Made by a program: the position numbers and the translations under genes
Notes under the pieces: generated by a model
Seen by the model: only the letters and a program-made list of their open reading frames with translations
Databases searched by the model: none
Told to the model about the DNA's origin: nothing
Source of the DNA: Actinomadura livida
GTDB taxonomy: Bacteria > Actinomycetota > Actinomycetes > Streptosporangiales > Streptosporangiaceae
Length of the DNA: 64,000 nt
NCBI RefSeq assembly: GCF_014648675.1
Contig: NZ_BMRO01000003.1
Location: 542,711 to 606,710, forward strand
Reading direction: 5' to 3'
In this document: one piece after another, positions 11,796 to 19,113 of the stretch
How positions within the stretch are numbered: the first letter of the stretch is position 1
How the letters are laid out: every line of letters starts with the position of its first letter

Positions 11796-13016
11796 TTAGC
11801 TCTCCTTCCGCCCCCGGCCGACCACGCGAACGGGCAGCGCCGCGAAGCCGCGGACGTTCACCGAATGGACCCGCTCCGCGCCGGCGTGGTCGACCTCGAA
11901 GGAGGAGACGCGCCGCACCAGCTCGCCGAGCGCGATCCGCGCCTCCAGCCGGGCGAGGTTGGCGCCCAGGCAGAAGTGCCGGCCGCCGCCGAAGCTGACG
12001 AGCTGCGAGGTGTCGCGGTCGAGGTCGTAGCTGTCGGCGTCCTCGAAGACGCGCGGGTCGCGGTTGGCCGACCCGACCAGCAGCAGCATCCGGTCGCCCG
12101 CGGGGACCCGCTGCCCGTGCAGCTCGATGTCCGTGGTGACCAGCCTGGCGAGCATCTGGCTGGACGTGTCGTAGCGCAGCGTCTCCTCGACCCAGTCGTC
12201 CACCCGTCCCGGGTCGCCGAAGGGCTTGGCGGCCTGCTCCGGGTTCAGCGAGGCCCAGTACAGGGCGTTGGCGAGGAGCTTGGTCGTCGTCTCGTTGCCC
12301 GCGACCACCATCAGGAACAGGAACGCGATGACCTCTGTGTCGTCGAGCCGGTCGCCGTCGATCTCGGCGTCCAGCAGCGCCGAGGTCAGGTCGTCGGCGG
12401 GCCGGCGCCTGCGCTCGGCGACCATGTCCTGGTAGTAGCCGACGAGCGTGAGCGCCGCGTCCATCCCGGCGGGCGGGACGTCGTTGAGGCCCTCCTCGCG
12501 GTGCACGACGAGGTCGGCGAGCCGGCGCACCTCCACCCGGTCGGCCTCGGGGACGCCCATCATCTCGGAGATGACGTCCATGGGCAGCAATCCGGCGAAG
12601 TCGGACACGAAGTCGAACTCGCGCTTCTCCAGGGCCGGCTCCAGGTGGCGCCTGGCGAGAGCCCTGATGCCGTCGCCCATCTCCTTGACCCGGCGGGGCG
12701 TGAAGCCCTTGGACACCAGCGCCCGCATCCGGGTGTGGCGCGGCGGGTCGAGAGCGAGGAACGACATCGTCCGGTGCGCCTGCGGCCCCCACGCGCTCGG
12801 CTCCAGCGAGACGCCGTGCGAGTTGGAGAACGTCGCGTGGTCGCGGAACGCGGCGGACACGTCCGCGTGCCGGGACAGCGCCCAGAAGCCGAGCTCGTCG
12901 TTGCGGTAGAGCGGCGCCTCGTCGCGGAGCCGCGCGTAGCAGGGGTAGGGGTCCTCGTGGACGGCGTAGTCGAAGGGGCTGTAGAAGATCTGCGCGGCAG
13001 GGGCCACGGCCGTCAC
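11796..13016 (-). CDS. Cytochrome P450, CYP123-like
   Basis: The 406-residue class I bacterial P450 starts at a GTG one base after the TetR stop. Motifs are the I-helix VAGNETTTKL, ExxR in VEETLR, and the heme-binding FGGGRHFCLGANLARLE. Sequence style (DPYPCYARLRDEAPLYRN, SFLALDPPRHTRMRALVSKGFTPRRV) is that of the soluble actinobacterial families. The CYP123 label rests mainly on synteny with Rv0766c in the cyp51 locus, so the family number is tentative. It probably shares the downstream ferredoxin. Confidence 0.85.
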   Translation of the reverse strand: MTAVAPAAQIFYSPFDYAVHEDPYPCYARLRDEAPLYRNDELGFWALSRHADVSAAFRDHATFSNSHGVSLEPSAWGPQAHRTMSFLALDPPRHTRMRALVSKGFTPRRVKEMGDGIRALARRHLEPALEKREFDFVSDFAGLLPMDVISEMMGVPEADRVEVRRLADLVVHREEGLNDVPPAGMDAALTLVGYYQDMVAERRRRPADDLTSALLDAEIDGDRLDDTEVIAFLFLMVVAGNETTTKLLANALYWASLNPEQAAKPFGDPGRVDDWVEETLRYDTSSQMLARLVTTDIELHGQRVPAGDRMLLLVGSANRDPRVFEDADSYDLDRDTSQLVSFGGGRHFCLGANLARLEARIALGELVRRVSSFEVDHAGAERVHSVNVRGFAALPVRVVGRGRKES

Positions 13017-13017
13017 C

Positions 13018-13605
13018 TCACTCGGCGGGTTCGGGCAGGATGAGCTCCGCCATCTCGGCGAGCCGGTCGGCGACGCGGGCGTAGGACGTGTAGCCCATGC
13101 CCGCGTGCACGAGCGCGCCGGTGTAGGCCAGCTCGAGCGCGCCGAGGATCTGGGGGTCGTCGTGGTCGCGCAGCGCGGCCTGGATGCGGCCGCGGATCGC
13201 GACGCCGATGCGGACCCGCAGCTCGCGGACGTCGGGGTCGGTGCCGAGCAGCGCGGTGGTGCACGCCGCCGCCAGCTCCGGCTCGTCCGACACCAGCAGC
13301 GCGATCTCGCGCAGCACCTCCACCACGCGCTCGTGCAGCGTGCCGTCGGCCTCCACCGGCGGCAGCGCGCTGAGCCGCCGCCAGAACACCTCGGTGATCA
13401 GGTGGTTCTTCGACGCGAAGTAGGTGTAGGCGGTCGCGGGCGCGACCCCGGCGCGCTTGGCGACGTTGCGGACGGTGAGGCCGTCGTAGCCGGTCTCGCC
13501 GACCTCCACCACGGCGGCGTCGGTCAGCCGCCGCACCGTGTCGGCCTGCCGGTCGGTGAGACGGCGGCGGGTGGGCTCGGTCGTCAGCTGCTCATTGCCG
13601 GACAC
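13018..13605 (-). CDS. TetR family regulator of the CYP51 locus
   Basis: The product (195 residues from the GTG at 13605) has an N-terminal HTH (LTVRNVAKRAGVAPATAYTYFASKNHLITEVF) and an all-helical ligand domain. An ATG at 13617 (MSGHVSGN) is in frame, but it lies inside the predicted -10 hexamer; the GTG sits where the transcript should begin, so a leaderless mRNA is likely. The start codon is inside a palindromic operator that recurs at the aldehyde dehydrogenase gene 4 kb away. It is the first gene of the leftward operon. Rv0767c is the positional equivalent. Confidence 0.88.
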   Translation of the reverse strand: MSGNEQLTTEPTRRRLTDRQADTVRRLTDAAVVEVGETGYDGLTVRNVAKRAGVAPATAYTYFASKNHLITEVFWRRLSALPPVEADGTLHERVVEVLREIALLVSDEPELAAACTTALLGTDPDVRELRVRIGVAIRGRIQAALRDHDDPQILGALELAYTGALVHAGMGYTSYARVADRLAEMAELILPEPAE

Positions 13606-13642
13606 GTGTCCAGACATTAGTTCAGTAACGCGCGCACCGCAA
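13597..13642 (-). promoter_or_regulatory. Promoter and TetR operator of the leftward CYP51 operon
   Basis: On the minus strand, -35 TTGCGG (13637-13642) and -10 TAATGT (13614-13619) are 17 bases apart. The inverted repeat TCTGGACA-CG-TGTCCGGC (13597-13614) starts at the -10 box; its core GGACACGTGTCC is a perfect 12-bp palindrome. The GTG start is inside the repeat. The same arrangement is at 17613-17658. Confidence 0.75.
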
Positions 13643-13673
13643 TGCCGGGCCGGAACTTCACCGGGTGCGGCCG

Positions 13674-13757
13674 TGGGGCGGGTGGGATTCGAACCCACTC
13701 AGCGCGAGGCACCTGCTTTACAGGCAGGCCCGACTCTCCGGACGTCGGCGCCGCCCC
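13674..13757 (-). tRNA. tRNA-Tyr (GTA)
   Basis: An 84-nt cloverleaf with acceptor stem GGGGCGG/CCGCCCC and A73. The anticodon stem CCTGC/GCAGG holds loop CTGTAAA (anticodon GTA), and there is a 13-nt variable arm, as expected for bacterial tRNA-Tyr. The T arm is GTGGG-TTCGAAT-CCCAC. CCA is not encoded. It is last in a three-tRNA minus-strand cluster. Confidence 0.93.
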
Positions 13758-13786
13758 CCACGTGCGGGCCCTGTTGGCCCGCCCAG

Positions 13787-13859
13787 TACCTCCGGAGGGA
13801 TTCGAACCCCCAGCACACGGCACCTCATGCCGCTGTCTCTGCCGTTGGACTACGGAGGC
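13787..13859 (-). tRNA. Class I tRNA with leucine anticodon GAG
   Basis: A 73-nt cloverleaf: acceptor GCCTCCG/CGGAGGT (a G1-U72 wobble at the end, as in the local tRNA-Glu genes), A73, anticodon stem GCGGC/GCCGT, loop ATGAGGT, so positions 34-36 read GAG. The variable loop is only GTGCT (5 nt). Normal bacterial tRNA-Leu is class II with a long variable arm, so the identity of this tRNA is uncertain although the anticodon is for leucine. Confidence 0.8.
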
Positions 13860-13864
13860 ATGCG

Positions 13865-13938
13865 TGCGGCTCCCGGGATTCGAACCCGGAACATCCACTT
13901 CCTGAGAGTGGCCTCTCTGCCCGTTGGAGTAGAGCCGC
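13865..13938 (-). tRNA. Class I tRNA with leucine anticodon CAG
   Basis: A 74-nt cloverleaf: acceptor GCGGCTC/GAGCCGC, A73, perfect anticodon stem CCACT/AGTGG with loop CTCAGGA (anticodon CAG), T arm CCGGG/CCCGG. The variable loop ATGTT has 5 nt, so this is class I, unlike ordinary tRNA-Leu. It is 5 bases from the GAG tRNA and shares its D-arm style (TCCAACGG..CAGAGA), which suggests one origin for the pair. Confidence 0.82.
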
Positions 13939-14172
13939 GTGATCGTCGCGAGGTGGCGTCACTCGCCTGCGGCTCGGCCGGGGTCTAGCGCGAGACGGGA
14001 TACCGGCCGGGGCGGGCGTGCGACGCCGAGGGCAGTCGGAGTCGATACCGAAGTCGATACTGCTCCAGAGCCATGGCCGGTCCTCCTCTCGGGTCTCGTA
14101 CCGCCCGTCTTGGACGGGCCGACGTCGTCAACGGTGCCATCGCCCGGCCCGCCGCCGCAACGCGTTTTCCGG

Positions 14173-15756
14173 TCACTGCTCTTCCGGCAGCAGGATGCCG
14201 ATGATGATCAGGATCCAGACCGCGACCATGAGCCAGCCGAGGACGATCCCGGTCACCGCGAGGCCCGTCCCGCGCTCGCCCGAGCGGCGCGCCCGCGACA
14301 GGCCCATATGCCCGGTGACGATCGCCGGGATGGACAGCAGCCCGCACGAGATCGGCCCGATCGCGCCCATCGCGACGGAGTAGATCGTGAGGATGTTCAC
14401 CGGCGGCCTGGCGTGCGGGTCGGTGCGCGGCCCCTGCGCGGGCGGGTACCGATGGGCGGCCGGGGGCGGCCCTGGGACCGGGTAGGCGCTGTGCTGCGCG
14501 CCGTGGGTCGCATGGTGGGCCGGGTCGGCGGCGCTGTGGGTGGCGCCGTGGTGGGTGGCGCCGTGGTGGGTGGCGCCGTGGTGGGTGGCGCCGTGGTGGG
14601 TGGCGCCGTGGGCGGGCGGGTGCCGGTAGGCGGCGGGACGGCCGGCGACCGCGTCGGCGTACCGGTTCCAGGTCTCCGCCTCGGCCGTGCGGCCCTGCCC
14701 GCTGAGCAGCAGGGCGAGGTTGCGCATGGCGGCCGGGTCGCCGGCCTGGGCCGCCTGCCGGTACTGCCGCTCGACCAGCGCCTCCGCCTCCCCCTCGGCC
14801 AGCGCGGGCGCGGGGGTGTCCGGCCGGGGCCGGGCCGAAACGGTGCCCTGGGTATGCGCCTTGCCCTGGGTCTGCACAGTGCCTTGGGGCTGCACAGTGC
14901 CCTGGGTCTGCGGGGGCCGGCGGACGTCGCTGGAGATGAGCCGGTCCAGCAGGGTCTGGGCGGACGGACGGCGCGCGGGGTCCTTGGCCAGGGCCGCGCC
15001 GACCGCGGCGAGGAGCGTGCCGTCCAGCCCGGACAGGTCCGGGTCCCCGCTGACGATCTGGTGGATGATCGCCGGGATCGAGTCGCCGCCGAAGCACGGC
15101 CTGCCGTTCGCGGCGAACGCCACGGTCGCGCCCCAGGCGAACACGTCGGACGCCGGGTCGGCGCCCCGCCCGTCGAGCTGCTCCGGCGCCATGAACGCGG
15201 GCGTGCCGACGATGCCGCCGGTCGCGGTGAGCCGCGTGCCGTCCAGGGACCGGGCGATGCCGAAGTCGATGACGCGCGGCCCGAACGTCGACAGGAGCAC
15301 GTTGGCGGGCTTCAGGTCGCGGTGGACGACGCCCGCGTCGTGGATCGCGGTCAGCGCGGTCGCGATCCCGACCGCGACGGCCTCCAGGTCGGCGCCGCGC
15401 AGCGGGCCGTCCTTGCCGACGGCGGCCTTGAGGCTCGGCCCGTTGACGAACTCGGTCACGAGGTAGGGCGGGTCCGCGGCGGGGTCGGCGTCCAGGACCG
15501 GCGCCGTGCAGAACGGCCGGACCCGCTGCGCCGCCGACACCTCGGCCTGGAACCGCGCCCGGTACCGCCGGTCGGCGGCGAACTCGCGCCTGATGACCTT
15601 GATGGCGACCTTGCTCCCGCGGTCGTCCAGCCCGGCGAACACCGTGCCCATGCCGCCCTCGCCGATACGGTCCACGACCCGGTAGGGGCCGATGCGTTCG
15701 GGCAGGTCAGGGTGCGGCACGGGGGCGTTCTCCTCGGGTATGGGCCTCGGTCCCAC
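14173..15756 (-). CDS. Membrane Ser/Thr protein kinase with C-terminal DUF4190-like region
   Basis: A 527-residue PknB-type kinase: glycine loop GEGGMG (32-37), Lys53, HRDLKPAN (145-152), DFG (164-166) and an APE at about 190. After the catalytic domain come a 6-residue repeat (QGTVQ-type, four copies), a Sel1/TPR-like helix pair (YRQAAQAGDPAAMRNLALLL), a His-rich HGATH repeat, and two transmembrane segments near the C-terminus (around LTIYSVAMGAIGPISCGLL and LAVTGIVLGWLMVAVWILII). The last part looks like DUF4190. No PASTA sensor is present. It starts at a GTG, divergent from the acyl-CoA-dehydrogenase-like gene. The 234 bases between its end and the tRNAs hold no recognised gene. Confidence 0.92.
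   Translation of the reverse strand: MGPRPIPEENAPVPHPDLPERIGPYRVVDRIGEGGMGTVFAGLDDRGSKVAIKVIRREFAADRRYRARFQAEVSAAQRVRPFCTAPVLDADPAADPPYLVTEFVNGPSLKAAVGKDGPLRGADLEAVAVGIATALTAIHDAGVVHRDLKPANVLLSTFGPRVIDFGIARSLDGTRLTATGGIVGTPAFMAPEQLDGRGADPASDVFAWGATVAFAANGRPCFGGDSIPAIIHQIVSGDPDLSGLDGTLLAAVGAALAKDPARRPSAQTLLDRLISSDVRRPPQTQGTVQPQGTVQTQGKAHTQGTVSARPRPDTPAPALAEGEAEALVERQYRQAAQAGDPAAMRNLALLLSGQGRTAEAETWNRYADAVAGRPAAYRHPPAHGATHHGATHHGATHHGATHHGATHSAADPAHHATHGAQHSAYPVPGPPPAAHRYPPAQGPRTDPHARPPVNILTIYSVAMGAIGPISCGLLSIPAIVTGHMGLSRARRSGERGTGLAVTGIVLGWLMVAVWILIIIGILLPEEQ
14536..14610. repeat. Five perfect 15-bp tandem repeats inside the kinase gene
   Basis: The unit GTGGGTGGCGCCGTG occurs five times without a mismatch (75 bp). 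On the coding strand it gives a His-Gly-Ala-Thr-His repeat in the linker before the membrane segments. Such perfect copies are prone to slippage in multiples of 5 residues, leaving the frame intact. Confidence 0.95.
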
Positions 15757-15831
15757 AAGCCTGGCATATCGGGATGTGCGCAGGGGGGCGCCCGCCCCAT
15801 GCCGGAGATCTTTCGAGGTCTTTCGTCAGCA

Positions 15832-15847
15832 CATACTTACGAGTATG
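15832..15847. promoter_or_regulatory. Inverted repeat upstream of the acyl-CoA-dehydrogenase-like gene
   Basis: CATACT-TACG-AGTATG is a perfect interrupted palindrome 12 bases before the ATG. The following bases GTATGGTCTCCGTAC add further symmetry. It is a likely operator, most simply for the second TetR protein (17036-17596). A related element lies at 61039-61055. Confidence 0.5.
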
Positions 15848-15858
15848 GTCTCCGTACT

Positions 15859-17025
15859 ATGGAGTATGGCGATGAGATCGTCCGGCGGGCGCGGGAGCTG
15901 GCGCCGGTACTGAACGAGCGGGCCCGCGCGGCCGAGGAGGCGCGGCGGCTGTCCGACGGGACCGTCGCCGACCTGGCCGGGACGGGGCTGTTCCAGATGC
16001 TCGTGCCGGAGCGGTTCGGCGGCGGCGGGCAGGGCTTCGGCGCCATGGTGGCGGCGTGCCGGGAGATCGGCGCGGGCGACGCCTCCGCGGGCTGGCTGAG
16101 CGTCATCTACACGCTGCACAACTGGATGATCGCCCTGCTGCCGGAGGAGGCGCAGCGGGAGGTCTGGGCGGACCGGCCGTACGCGCTGGTGCCCTGCACC
16201 CTCGCGCCGAACGGGACGGCCGAGGCCGTCGACGGCGGGCACCGCGTCACCGGGCGCTGGTCGTGGGGCAGCGGGGTCATGCACGCCGACCACGTGATGG
16301 TCATGGCGCTGGTCACCGTGGCCGACTCGATCGAGCCGCGGCTGTTCCTGCTGCCGCGCGAGGACGCCGAGGTCCACGACGTGTGGCACACGAGCGGGAT
16401 GCGCGGCACCGGCAGCAACGACATCGAGATCAAGGACCGCTTCGTGCCGGCGCACCGGTCGGTGCCGCTGACCGACCTCACCGAGGGCAGGTCGCCCGGT
16501 TCGCGGGTCCACGACGGCGCGATCTACCGCGTCCCGCTCGTCCCGGTGTTCGCGCTGACCGGGGCCGCGCCCGTGCTGGGCGTGGCCGAAGGCGTGCTCG
16601 CCCGGTACGCGGAGCGGATGCAGGGCCGGGTGATGGCGTACACCGGCGTGAAGCAGCGCGACCTGATGAGCGGGCAGATCCGGCTGGCGAAGGCGACCGC
16701 GGACCTGGCTGCGGCCCGCCTCCTGCTGGAGGACGCGGTGCGCCACCTGACGGAGACCTACGAGTCGGGCGGAAGCTACGGGATCGCGGAGCGCGCGCGG
16801 TCGCGGCTGGTCGCGGCGCACGTGGCCGGCGTCGCCCGTACGATCGTGAACGAGCTGTGCGCGTCGGGCGGGGCGAGCGTCCAGTTCGCGGACTCCCCCT
16901 TCCAGCGCGCGCAGCGGGACGTGAACACGATCTCGGCGCACGTGGTCTTCGACGCCGACGCCACGTACGCCCTGTACGGCAGGACCGCGCTGGGCATGGA
17001 ACCCGATCCCATGACCCTGGTCTGA
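15859..17025 (+). CDS. Acyl-CoA dehydrogenase family protein, HsaA/group D monooxygenase-like
   Basis: The ATG at 15859 gives 388 residues: an N-terminal helical domain (GDEIVRRARELAPVL), a middle beta domain (SWGSGVMHADHVMVMA), and the C-terminal helical domain of the acyl-CoA-dehydrogenase type 2 group, ending in a QRAQRDVNTISAHVVFDADA segment. This layout is shared by reduced-flavin monooxygenases such as HsaA of steroid degradation. True acyl-CoA dehydrogenase activity is less likely. It lies between the arms of the CYP51 locus with a TetR gene directly after it. Substrate unknown. Confidence 0.8.
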   Translation: MEYGDEIVRRARELAPVLNERARAAEEARRLSDGTVADLAGTGLFQMLVPERFGGGGQGFGAMVAACREIGAGDASAGWLSVIYTLHNWMIALLPEEAQREVWADRPYALVPCTLAPNGTAEAVDGGHRVTGRWSWGSGVMHADHVMVMALVTVADSIEPRLFLLPREDAEVHDVWHTSGMRGTGSNDIEIKDRFVPAHRSVPLTDLTEGRSPGSRVHDGAIYRVPLVPVFALTGAAPVLGVAEGVLARYAERMQGRVMAYTGVKQRDLMSGQIRLAKATADLAAARLLLEDAVRHLTETYESGGSYGIAERARSRLVAAHVAGVARTIVNELCASGGASVQFADSPFQRAQRDVNTISAHVVFDADATYALYGRTALGMEPDPMTLV

Positions 17026-17035
17026 ACGGAGAGCG

Positions 17036-17596
17036 GTGGGCGGGACGACGAGCCGGGCGCGCGTGGCCCGGCGGGACTGGATCGAGGCGGCCTACCAGGA
17101 GCTGGCGCGGGCCGGCGAGCGCGGTGTCGGGATCAACGCGCTCGCCGCCCGGCTCGGCGTCACCAAGGGCAGCTTCTACTGGCACTTCAAGGACCGGTCC
17201 GAGCTGATGCGGGCGCTGCTGGACCGGTGGGCCCACGAGCGCACCGACGAGGTCCTGGCCCTCGCGCTGGGCAGCACGCCCGATCCGCTGGAGCGGCTCC
17301 GGCGCATCCAGGCGCTCGGCCGCGAGGTCGCGCCGGTCGACCGGGCGATGCGGCTGTGGGCCCAGCACTCCCCCGACGCGGAGGAGGCGGTGCGGCACGC
17401 CGACCGGGCGCTGCTGGGCCACATCGCCGGGTGCCTGGACGAGCTGGGCTTCGCCCCCGAGGAGGCCCGGCTCCGCGCGCTGCTCATGCTGCGGGCGTGG
17501 GTCGGCGGCTACCTGGTCCCGTCCCCGGACGAGGGCGAGACGCCCGGCGCCGACCACGCCCTCGGGATCTTCCTAGCGAATCCCTCTATTTCCTGA
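17036..17596 (+). CDS. TetR family regulator, second in the locus
   Basis: The 186-residue regulator starts at a GTG 11 bases after the preceding gene. The N-terminal HTH is clear (GVGINALAARLGVTKGSFYWHFKDRSELMRALLDRW), followed by a TetR C-terminal helical domain (ERLRRIQALGRE..VDRAMRLWAQHSPDAEEAV). Its tight spacing suggests that it controls its own two-gene operon, probably through the CATACT palindrome at 15832. It differs from the TetR protein at 13018. Confidence 0.9.
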   Translation: MGGTTSRARVARRDWIEAAYQELARAGERGVGINALAARLGVTKGSFYWHFKDRSELMRALLDRWAHERTDEVLALALGSTPDPLERLRRIQALGREVAPVDRAMRLWAQHSPDAEEAVRHADRALLGHIAGCLDELGFAPEEARLRALLMLRAWVGGYLVPSPDEGETPGADHALGIFLANPSIS

Positions 17597-17612
17597 TTTC
17601 GCCGGATCGGTC

Positions 17613-17658
17613 TTGCGCCCGACCCGGCCCTGAACTGTAGTCTGGACAGGTGTCCAGA
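17613..17658 (+). promoter_or_regulatory. Promoter and TetR operator of the rightward CYP51-locus operon
   Basis: -35 TTGCGC (17613-17618) and -10 TGTAGT (17636-17641) are 17 bases apart. The inverted repeat TCTGGACA-GG-TGTCCAGA has 8-bp perfect arms (17641-17658), and the GTG start (17650) is inside it. The string CTGAACT-N3-GTCTGGACA-N-GTGTCC is shared with the leftward promoter, so one regulator probably binds both. Confidence 0.78.
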
Positions 17659-19113
17659 ACAACCGATCGCTTGCTTCTGCTGGACGGGCGGCTGACCCCG
17701 AGCGCGGACGGCGGCGCCTTCGAGACCATCGATCCCGCCAACGAGGACGTGCTCGGCACGGCCGCCGACGGCACCCCGGCCGACATGGACCGCGCGATCG
17801 GCGCCGCCCGCCGCGCGTTCGACGAGACCTCCTGGTCCACCGACACGGCGTTCCGGGTGCGGTGCCTGCGCCAGCTCCGGGAGGCGATGCAGCGGCGCTC
17901 GGACGAGCTGCGCGAGCTCACGATCCGGGAGGTCGGCGCGCCCCGGTTCCTGACCTTCGGCGGCCAGCTGGACGCGCCGGTGGACGACCTCGGCTGGTTC
18001 GCCGGGCTCGCCGAGTCCTACGAGTGGGAGCGGGACCTCGGCCGCGCCGAGCCGATGGGCATGCCCAGCCACCGGCGGATCCGCCGGGAGGCCGCGGGCG
18101 TCGTCGGGGCGATCACCCCGTGGAACTTCCCGCACCAGATCAACCTGGCCAAGCTGGGCCCGGCGCTCGCCGCGGGCAACACGGTGGTGCTCAAGCCCGC
18201 GCCCGACACCCCGTGGTGCGCGGCGGTCCTCGGCGAGATCATCGCCGAGGAGACCGACATCCCGGCGGGCGTCGTCAACGTGGTCACGTCGTCCGACCAC
18301 GGGCTGGGCGCCCGGCTCGTCGAGGACCCGCGCGTCGACCTGGTGACGTTCACCGGCTCCACCGCGACGGGCCGCACCGTCATGGCGAGCGCGGCCGCAA
18401 CCCTCAAGCGGGTCTTCCTGGAACTGGGCGGCAAGTCGGCGTTCATCGTGCTGGACGACGCCGACCTCAAGGCCGCCTGCTCGTACGCGGCGTTCTCCGG
18501 GATCGCCCACGCCGGGCAGGGCTGCGCGATCACGACCAGGATCCTCGTCCCGCGCGCCCGCTACGACGAGGCCGTGGAGATCACGGCCCGGTCGCTGGCG
18601 AAGCTCGGCGCCGGCGACCCCGATGACGACCGGACGATCTGCGGCCCGGTGATCTCGGCGCGGCAGCGCGACCGCATCGAGGGCTACCTGAGGCTGGCCG
18701 CCGAGGAGGGCGGGTCGTTCGCCTGCGGCGGCGGCCGCCCCGAGGGCCGCGACAAGGGCTTCTGGATCGAGCCGACCCTCATCACGGGGCTGGAGAACGA
18801 CTCCCGCACCGCCCGCGAGGAGATCTTCGGCCCGGTGCTGGTGATCATGCCCCACGACGGCGACGACGACGCCGTCCGCATCGCCAACGACTCGCCGTAC
18901 GGGCTGTCGGGCGCGGTGCACGGCGGCGACCTGGAGCGGGCGCGTGCGGTCGCGGGCCGGCTGCGCACCGGGACGGTCAGCGTGAACGGCGGCGTCTGGT
19001 ACAGCGCGGACGTCCCGTTCGGCGGCTACAAGCAGTCCGGCATCGGCCGCGAGATGGGCGTGGCCGGTTTCGAGGAGTACCTGGAGACCAAGGCGATCGC
19101 GGAGGGGCTATGA
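17650..19113 (+). CDS. NAD-dependent aldehyde dehydrogenase
   Basis: The 487-residue enzyme has the family motifs VVGAITPWNFP, FTGSTATGR, LELGGKSAF (general base Glu) and HAGQGCAITTR (nucleophile Cys, near 295), then EEIFGPVL and PFGGYKQSG. It starts at a GTG within the TetR operator, with no room for a leader. It closely resembles AldA (Rv0768) of the M. tuberculosis cyp51 locus from memory. It probably oxidises an aldehyde made by the P450s and the SDR enzymes. Its stop overlaps the next ATG (ATGA). Confidence 0.93.
   Translation: MSRTTDRLLLLDGRLTPSADGGAFETIDPANEDVLGTAADGTPADMDRAIGAARRAFDETSWSTDTAFRVRCLRQLREAMQRRSDELRELTIREVGAPRFLTFGGQLDAPVDDLGWFAGLAESYEWERDLGRAEPMGMPSHRRIRREAAGVVGAITPWNFPHQINLAKLGPALAAGNTVVLKPAPDTPWCAAVLGEIIAEETDIPAGVVNVVTSSDHGLGARLVEDPRVDLVTFTGSTATGRTVMASAAATLKRVFLELGGKSAFIVLDDADLKAACSYAAFSGIAHAGQGCAITTRILVPRARYDEAVEITARSLAKLGAGDPDDDRTICGPVISARQRDRIEGYLRLAAEEGGSFACGGGRPEGRDKGFWIEPTLITGLENDSRTAREEIFGPVLVIMPHDGDDDAVRIANDSPYGLSGAVHGGDLERARAVAGRLRTGTVSVNGGVWYSADVPFGGYKQSGIGREMGVAGFEEYLETKAIAEGL

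Noticed and set aside
13617..13988. Short plus-strand ORFs with repeated GFEPG motifs
   Set aside because: They are translations of the reverse complement of tRNA T-arms (GGTTCGAATCC), a known artefact.
14536..14610. CRISPR-like short repeats
   Set aside because: They are contiguous 15-bp units in a coding frame, with no spacers and no cas gene nearby.
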